NCBI GenBank assembly: GCA_947372225.1
Contig: CANBSV010000047.1
Coordinates: 1-19,879 of the forward strand
Direction of reading: 5' to 3'
From: Burkholderiales bacterium
GTDB lineage: Bacteria; Pseudomonadota; Gammaproteobacteria; Burkholderiales; Burkholderiaceae_C
Length of the DNA: 19,879 nt
The first letter of the stretch is position 1. The number at the start of each line of letters is the position of its first letter. The translations under genes were made by a program, and so were the position numbers. Positions 15,997-19,879 of this stretch are shown here, in pieces. The notes beneath the pieces were generated by a model that ran no database searches, was not told the origin of the DNA, and worked only from the letters and a program-made list of their open reading frames with translations.

Positions 15997-16878
15997 GTGA
16001 AGACACACAAGTTGCAGGCGCTGCAATCGGGCGCCTTGACCTTGCTCATCCTGGCGCTGGTGCTGCTGGTTTGGCATCTGTCGACGCTGCCCGCCAAATC
16101 GGTGGCGGGCCCCGTCGTTCGGTTGACTGCCGAGCAGATCGAGTACCAGAAACTGCTCGGCAAGGATCCCGGCGTGGCCGAGGCTGACAAGAAGAGCAGC
16201 GGATTCCCGACCCTCGCGCAGATGGGCGATACGGTGGTGAAGCACCTGTCACGTCCCTTCTACGATGACGGCCCGAACGACAAGGGCATCGGCCTGCAAG
16301 TCGGCTACTCGCTGGGGCGGGTCGGGTTGGGCTTCGGCATCGCTGCACTGGTGGCCATCCCGCTGGGCTTTTTGATCGGCATGAGCCCCATGCTCTACCG
16401 GGCGCTAGACCCCTTCATTCAGGTGCTCAAACCCATCTCGCCGCTGGCGTGGATGCCGTTGGCGCTCTACACGATCAAGGACTCGTCGATCTCAGGCATC
16501 TTCGTGATCTTCATCTGCTCGGTGTGGCCGATGCTGATCAACACCGCCTTCGGCGTTGCCGGTGTGCGGCGCGAGTGGCTGAATGTGGCCAAGACGCTCG
16601 AGGTCTCCCGGCTGCGCCTGGCTTGCGAGGTGATTCTGCCGGCGGCCGCGCCGACCATCCTGACCGGCATGCGCATCAGCATGGGCATCGCGTGGCTGGT
16701 GATCGTGGCGGCCGAGATGCTGGTCGGGGGCACCGGCATTGGCTACTTCGTCTGGAACGAATGGAACAACCTGTCGCTCACCAACGTGATCTTCGCGATC
16801 AGTGTCATCGGCGTGGTCGGCATGTTGCTCGATGCCTTGTTCGCCCGGGCGCAAAAGGCGATTTCCTATGTCGAATGA
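15997..16878 (+). CDS. cynB: ABC transporter permease, NrtB/CynB type
   Basis: The 293-residue inner-membrane protein has a first membrane helix at about residues 11-32, a roughly 65-residue periplasmic loop, then further helices around residues 105-130, 165-185, 228-248 and 262-282. The EAA loop that contacts the ATPase is in VAKTLEVSRLRLACEVILP (about residues 197-215). It starts with GTG at 15997, preceded by TGAGG six bases upstream, eight bases after the cynA stop. Its last 11 bases overlap the ATPase gene. It should form the translocation pore as a homodimer with CynA supplying cyanate and CynD supplying energy. The family also includes nitrate, taurine and bicarbonate transporters, so the substrate is set by context. 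Confidence 0.88.
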   Translation: MKTHKLQALQSGALTLLILALVLLVWHLSTLPAKSVAGPVVRLTAEQIEYQKLLGKDPGVAEADKKSSGFPTLAQMGDTVVKHLSRPFYDDGPNDKGIGLQVGYSLGRVGLGFGIAALVAIPLGFLIGMSPMLYRALDPFIQVLKPISPLAWMPLALYTIKDSSISGIFVIFICSVWPMLINTAFGVAGVRREWLNVAKTLEVSRLRLACEVILPAAAPTILTGMRISMGIAWLVIVAAEMLVGGTGIGYFVWNEWNNLSLTNVIFAISVIGVVGMLLDALFARAQKAISYVE

Positions 16879-17758
16879 GTTGAATCCCGGCACCGCCGGT
16901 GACGTCCCGTTTTTGCGTGTCGAAGGACTTTCCAAGCGGTATCCGTCTTCGGATGGCAAGGCCGGCGAGCCGGTTTTTGACAGCGTCAACTTCGGCATTC
17001 AGCAAGGCGAGTTCGTCTGCATCATCGGCCACTCGGGATGCGGCAAGACCACGATCCTGAATGTTCTGGCGGGGCTCGATCAGGCGACGCAAGGCTATGT
17101 GTTCATGGATGGCCGCGAGGTCGCGGGACCCAGCCTGGAGCGTGGTGTCGTGTTCCAGGGTCATGCGCTGATGCCGTGGCTGTCCGTGCGCAAGAACATT
17201 GCGTTCGCGGTGCGCAGCAAGTGGCCCCGGTGGAGTGCGGCCCAGGTCAACGCCCAGGTCGAGAAATACGTCGCGCTGGTCGGGTTGACGGCCGCGATCG
17301 ACAAGAACCCGTCAGCGCTGTCCGGCGGCATGAAACAGCGCGTGGGCATCGCACGCGCGTTCGCGATCGAGCCGAAGATGTTGCTGTTGGACGAGCCGTT
17401 CGGAGCGCTCGACGCGCTCACGCGGGGCACCATCCAGGACGAGTTGCTGCGCATTTGCGCCGAGACCCGCCAGACGGTGTTCATGATCACGCACGACGTG
17501 GACGAGGCCATCTTGCTGGCCGACAAGATCTTGCTGATGAGCAACGGGCCACAAGCGCGCATCGCAGAGATCGTGCGCAACACGATGTCGCGTGAGCGGC
17601 AGCGCGCGTCGCTGCACCATGACCCTCAGTACTACCGAATCCGCAACCACCTGGTTGACTTCCTGGTCACGCGCTCGAAAGACCTGTCGCATGGCCGGGC
17701 AGCCGCGGTGCCGCCGATCGTCGAACCGGGGTTGGCGCTTGCTCAGGCCACCCGCTGA
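16868..17758 (+). CDS. cynD: ABC transporter ATP-binding protein, NrtD/CynD type
   Basis: The 296-residue protein has a complete ABC ATPase: Walker A GHSGCGKT at residues 54-61, Q-loop VVFQGHALMPWLSV near 95-108, signature LSGGMKQR at 151-158, Walker B MLLLDEP at 171-177 and the H-loop MITHDVDEA with His209. A segment after about residue 225 is a short extension, not an NrtC-like fused binding domain. It begins at ATG 16868, eleven bases inside the permease gene, which implies translational coupling. It ends 30 bases before cynS. It powers import through CynB. No NrtC-like double protein exists here, as expected for the CynABD organisation rather than NrtABCD. Confidence 0.9.
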   Translation: MSNELNPGTAGDVPFLRVEGLSKRYPSSDGKAGEPVFDSVNFGIQQGEFVCIIGHSGCGKTTILNVLAGLDQATQGYVFMDGREVAGPSLERGVVFQGHALMPWLSVRKNIAFAVRSKWPRWSAAQVNAQVEKYVALVGLTAAIDKNPSALSGGMKQRVGIARAFAIEPKMLLLDEPFGALDALTRGTIQDELLRICAETRQTVFMITHDVDEAILLADKILLMSNGPQARIAEIVRNTMSRERQRASLHHDPQYYRIRNHLVDFLVTRSKDLSHGRAAAVPPIVEPGLALAQATR

Positions 17759-17788
17759 AACTCTTTCCATCAACAAACTGGAGCGCAA

Positions 17789-18232
17789 ATGAACCGCAAC
17801 GACGTCACCGAGATGATCATCGAGGCCAAGATCAAGAAGGGCCTGAAGTGGGAAGACGTGGCCAAGAAGGTCGGCCTCAGCAAGGAGTGGGTCACGGCCG
17901 GCTGCCTGGGGCAGATGACCTTCGATGCGAAGCAGGCGAAGGTCATCGCGAAGACGTTCGGTTTGACTGCCGAAGCCGAGAAGTGGTTGCAGGTCGTGCC
18001 CTACAAGGGGTCGTTGCCGACCGCGGTGCCTACTGATCCACTCATTTACCGCTTCTACGAGCTCATCAGTGTGTACGGCACGACCTTCAAGGAGCTGATC
18101 CACGAAGAGTTTGGTGACGGCATCATGAGTGCCATCGACTTCAAAATGGACCTGACACGCGAGCCCAACGAGGCTGGCGACCGGGTCAACATCGTGATGT
18201 CGGGCAAGTTCCTGTCTTACAAGACCTACTGA
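17789..18232 (+). CDS. cynS: Cyanate hydratase (cyanase)
   Basis: The 147-residue enzyme catalyses cyanate plus bicarbonate to carbamate and CO2; carbamate then gives ammonia and CO2, so cyanate becomes a nitrogen source. The N-terminal helix-turn-helix-like region (about residues 8-70) is followed by the highly conserved active-site segment PTDPLIYRFYELISVYGTTF and FGDGIMSAIDFKMD. Arg88, Glu91 and Ser114 correspond to the catalytic Arg96, Glu99 and Ser122 of the E. coli enzyme, and the length is close to that of E. coli (156). The start ATG has GGAG five bases upstream. It is the fourth gene of the transporter operon, which makes the cyanate assignment of the transporter credible. No carbonic anhydrase (cynT) or cynX is nearby, so bicarbonate must come from elsewhere. 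Confidence 0.96.
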   Translation: MNRNDVTEMIIEAKIKKGLKWEDVAKKVGLSKEWVTAGCLGQMTFDAKQAKVIAKTFGLTAEAEKWLQVVPYKGSLPTAVPTDPLIYRFYELISVYGTTFKELIHEEFGDGIMSAIDFKMDLTREPNEAGDRVNIVMSGKFLSYKTY

Positions 18233-18246
18233 AACTCGCGCCCGAC

Positions 18247-18720
18247 ATGAGCCGCGAATCGCGCCCCCCGTTGCCGCCCTTCACCGCCGAGACGGCGCGC
18301 CAAAAGGTGCGCCTGGCCGAGGATGCATGGAACTCGCGCGATCCGGACCGGGTCGTTGGTGTCTACACCGAGGACACACGCTGGCGCAACCGGGCTGAAT
18401 TCCCGGTCGGCCGCGCCCAGGTCCGCGAGTTCTTGCAACGCAAGTGGGCTTGCGAGCTCGACTACCGGCTCATCAAGGAGTTGTGGGCCTTTGATGGGGC
18501 CAGGATCGGTGTGCGATTCGCCTACGAATCCCATGACGCTTCAGGCCAGTGGTTTCGCAGCTACGGCAACGAGAACTGGGAGTTCAATGAGCATGGGCTG
18601 ATGCTGTGCCGTCACGCCAGCATCAACGATCTGCCCATCCGCGCCGACGAGCGGCTCTTCCACTGGCCGCTCGGTCCGCGGCCGCACGACCACTCCGGGC
18701 TGAGCGACCTCGGCCTTTGA
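18247..18720 (+). CDS. NTF2/SnoaL-like DUF1348 family protein
   Basis: The 157-residue protein is a small alpha/beta cone fold of the NTF2-like superfamily. The stretches AEDAWNSRDPDRVVGVYTED, TRWRNRAEFPVGRAQVREF, RFAYESHDASGQWFRSYGNE and WEFNEHGLMLCRHASINDLP match the DUF1348 pattern, whose function is not known. It has no signal peptide. The ATG at 18247 follows the cynS stop by 14 bases, with no strong ribosome site, so it is probably translated with cynS as the last gene of the operon. Members of this fold act as small enzymes or binding domains. Here a role in cyanate or carbamate handling, or in stress protection, is possible but is only inferred from position. Confidence 0.8.
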   Translation: MSRESRPPLPPFTAETARQKVRLAEDAWNSRDPDRVVGVYTEDTRWRNRAEFPVGRAQVREFLQRKWACELDYRLIKELWAFDGARIGVRFAYESHDASGQWFRSYGNENWEFNEHGLMLCRHASINDLPIRADERLFHWPLGPRPHDHSGLSDLGL

Positions 18721-18735
18721 CCGGACGGCCGCCGG

Positions 18736-18766
18736 GCGCGGGCGCAGCGTTGAGCGTCGCCCGCGC
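18736..18766. terminator. Perfect GC hairpin downstream of the cyan operon
   Basis: GCGCGGGCG (18736-18744) and CGCCCGCGC (18758-18766) are exact inverted repeats, nine base pairs with a 13-base loop. It starts 16 bases after the DUF1348 stop, in the gap between two convergent genes. There is no T-run, so it may act as a bidirectional barrier or Rho-linked end rather than a classical terminator. Confidence 0.5.
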
Positions 18767-18797
18767 TGCGAGATGGCGCGTCAGTTCTGGTCAGGGC

Positions 18798-18815
18798 CGG
18801 GGGTGAACGCCCCCG
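18798..18815. terminator. Second GC hairpin between convergent genes
   Basis: CGGGGG and CCCCCG pair with a further T-G wobble and a GAAC loop, making a compact 18-base hairpin. It lies 20 bases beyond the stop of the UPF0149 gene on the minus strand, so it can serve that transcript's 3' end. Confidence 0.4.
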
Positions 18816-18834
18816 CGCCAACCCGCGGCGGGCA

Positions 18835-19593
18835 TCACTTGCCGTGACACAGCTTGAACTTCTTGCCGCTGCCGCAGGTGCACGGATCGTTGCGACCCGG
18901 CTTGGGAACATCGCGCTTGACCGTCTCGACCTTGTAGCGCGCCTTGCGGGTCAGATCGGCCAGATCGGCCACCGCCGCGATGACATCTTCGATGCCCTCG
19001 TCGAGCGTGGTGAGCGGGTGCTCGCGATCGAGCGTGGTCACCACTTCGCGTTCGTCGTCGCTTTCGGCCGGCAAGTGCCGGTACAGCCGCGCCAGTGCTG
19101 AGAGCACCGCGTCATCGGTCATTTCGGCGAGGTCGGGGAAGCATTCGCACGCGTGCTGGAAGCCTGCCACCCAAGGCATGAGCGACTGAGACACCGGGTG
19201 CAGGCCGGCCAGCGGGTCGGGGCTGCCGTCGGCGGGGGGCTCGGGCGGGTTGTCTTCGTCGAATTCGAGCACCAGTGGTTCGAACCAGCCGTTTTCGACG
19301 ATGGCGTGGTTGAGCGCGGCGTGGCGGCGCAGGATCAGCGCGGTGGTGCGTGCGGCCCACGCGGCGTCCACGTCGTCGGGCAGCGGTTGGCCGTCGAAGT
19401 CAAAGACGTGTGGCAGCCACACGGCGCTTTCCAGCAGCACGGGTTGCACCAGCACGCCGCACAGGAAGCCGTCGAGCATCACCACATCGACGGGCTCGAG
19501 CGGCTCGGGCGTGGCCGCCAGCAAGTCGTCGAGCTCGGAAAACTCGGCGTCGCTCAGGTCGCGGTTGACATGGGGGGTGGGTGGTTTTTGCAT
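18835..19593 (-). CDS. UPF0149 (YecA) family protein with C-terminal SEC-C zinc motif
   Basis: The 252-residue protein has the UPF0149 domain (PEPLEPVDVVMLDGFLCGVL, WLPHVFDFDGQPLP, LMPWVAGFQHACECFPDL, ALARLYRHLPAESDDE) followed by a C-terminal SEC-C motif, PGRNDPCTCGSGKKFKLCHG, with the typical C-x-C-x8-C-H zinc ligands. Such tails occur in YecA and at the SecA C-terminus and are used for protein or ribosome contacts. ATG 19593 was chosen: the frame is open to 19680, but the upstream part is proline/arginine-rich and unlike the family. It is paralogous to the UPF0149 gene at 10431, which has the same fold without SEC-C. It is divergent from the MgtC-like gene across 151 bases. The cellular role is not known with certainty. 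Confidence 0.88.
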   Translation of the reverse strand: MQKPPTPHVNRDLSDAEFSELDDLLAATPEPLEPVDVVMLDGFLCGVLVQPVLLESAVWLPHVFDFDGQPLPDDVDAAWAARTTALILRRHAALNHAIVENGWFEPLVLEFDEDNPPEPPADGSPDPLAGLHPVSQSLMPWVAGFQHACECFPDLAEMTDDAVLSALARLYRHLPAESDDEREVVTTLDREHPLTTLDEGIEDVIAAVADLADLTRKARYKVETVKRDVPKPGRNDPCTCGSGKKFKLCHGK

Positions 19594-19744
19594 GCGCGGT
19601 TCCGTAGGGTTTGGGCGATTGTGGGGCGGCGGCGCCGCGCGGGGCCTCGTTCTCGGCCAAGCGGTGTTGCGACCGCGCAATGCGGGGCCGGTCTGTGCCA
19701 GAGTCGGCGCCTGATCGCTTCACCTTGAGAACCATCTGCTGAGC

Positions 19745-19879
19745 ATGCAAGCAACCCCGAACGGCATCATTGGACTCGCCGTGGCCTTGGGCTCAGGGCT
19801 GCTGATCGGCATCGAGCGCGAGCGCCGCAAGGGCCGCGGCGCCGACCGCCAAGCCGCCGGCGTGCGCAGCTTCACCGTG
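19745..19879 (+). CDS. MgtC/SapB-like membrane protein, N-terminal fragment
   Basis: The frame starts at ATG 19745 and remains open to the window end, giving 45 residues. IIGLAVALGSGLLIGIERER is a membrane helix followed by a Glu-Arg-Glu-Arg turn, and AAGVRSFTV begins the next segment, both recognisable as the MgtC/SapB family N-terminus (some members carry a C-terminal DUF4010). The protein is probably an inner-membrane protein of unknown transport or regulatory role; MgtC proteins are linked to magnesium limitation. The ribosome site is weak. The length and the C-terminal domain cannot be judged here. Confidence 0.75.
   Translation, partial: MQATPNGIIGLAVALGSGLLIGIERERRKGRGADRQAAGVRSFTV

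Overview
The window is high-GC DNA with dense, short-spaced genes and GTG as well as ATG starts. The gene families (glnT/glxBCD, NrtA-type ABC transporter, cyanase, UPF0149 proteins) and possible leaderless '-10 next to ATG' starts suggest a betaproteobacterium, probably Burkholderiales near the Rubrivivax/Leptothrix/Ideonella group. That placement is inference from gene content and composition; no rRNA or marker gene is present.

Region 1 (1-4786, + strand) begins inside a type III glutamine synthetase (GlnT/GmaS family). It continues into three small glutamate-synthase-like genes: a class II amidotransferase, a GXGXG beta-helix protein and an FMN/Fe-S synthase (GlxBCD, equivalent to MgsABC of the N-methylglutamate pathway). 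A GC-rich hairpin and a ketopantoate-reductase-family gene follow.

Region 2 (4838-10262) holds a HutD gene translationally coupled to a DAO-family FAD oxidoreductase (both -), a divergent LysR regulator followed by N-formylglutamate deformylase HutG (both +), and a CoA-acylating (methyl)malonate-semialdehyde dehydrogenase MmsA (-). The rest of the histidine pathway is absent. HutD and HutG therefore flank an oxidoreductase of unknown substrate, and the recurring theme with region 1 is glutamate and N-substituted glutamate chemistry.

Region 3 (10431-12335) contains a UPF0149 protein without the usual C-terminal SEC-C zinc motif, an orphan 75-residue ORF with a strong Shine-Dalgarno and a perfect palindrome in its leader, and a metallophosphoesterase (-).

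Region 4 (12517-18720, + strand) is the most interesting part. A near-perfect sigma-54 (-24/-12) promoter motif lies 28 bases upstream of a soluble PAS histidine kinase and NarL-type response regulator (ATGA overlap). After a short intergenic segment with a perfect CTGTAG-N8-CTACAG palindrome comes an operon for a Tat-exported NrtA/CmpA-type binding protein, permease, ATPase, cyanase CynS and an NTF2-like DUF1348 protein. Together these look like a nitrogen-controlled cyanate uptake and detoxification system with its own dedicated two-component control. The link between regulator and operon is inferred from adjacency and the DNA motifs.

Region 5 (18721-19879) has two GC hairpins between convergent genes, a second UPF0149 protein that keeps the SEC-C motif (-), and the first 45 codons of an MgtC/SapB-like membrane protein (+). 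No tRNA, rRNA, insertion sequence or CRISPR array was seen, and no gene-free stretch exceeds 300 bases.
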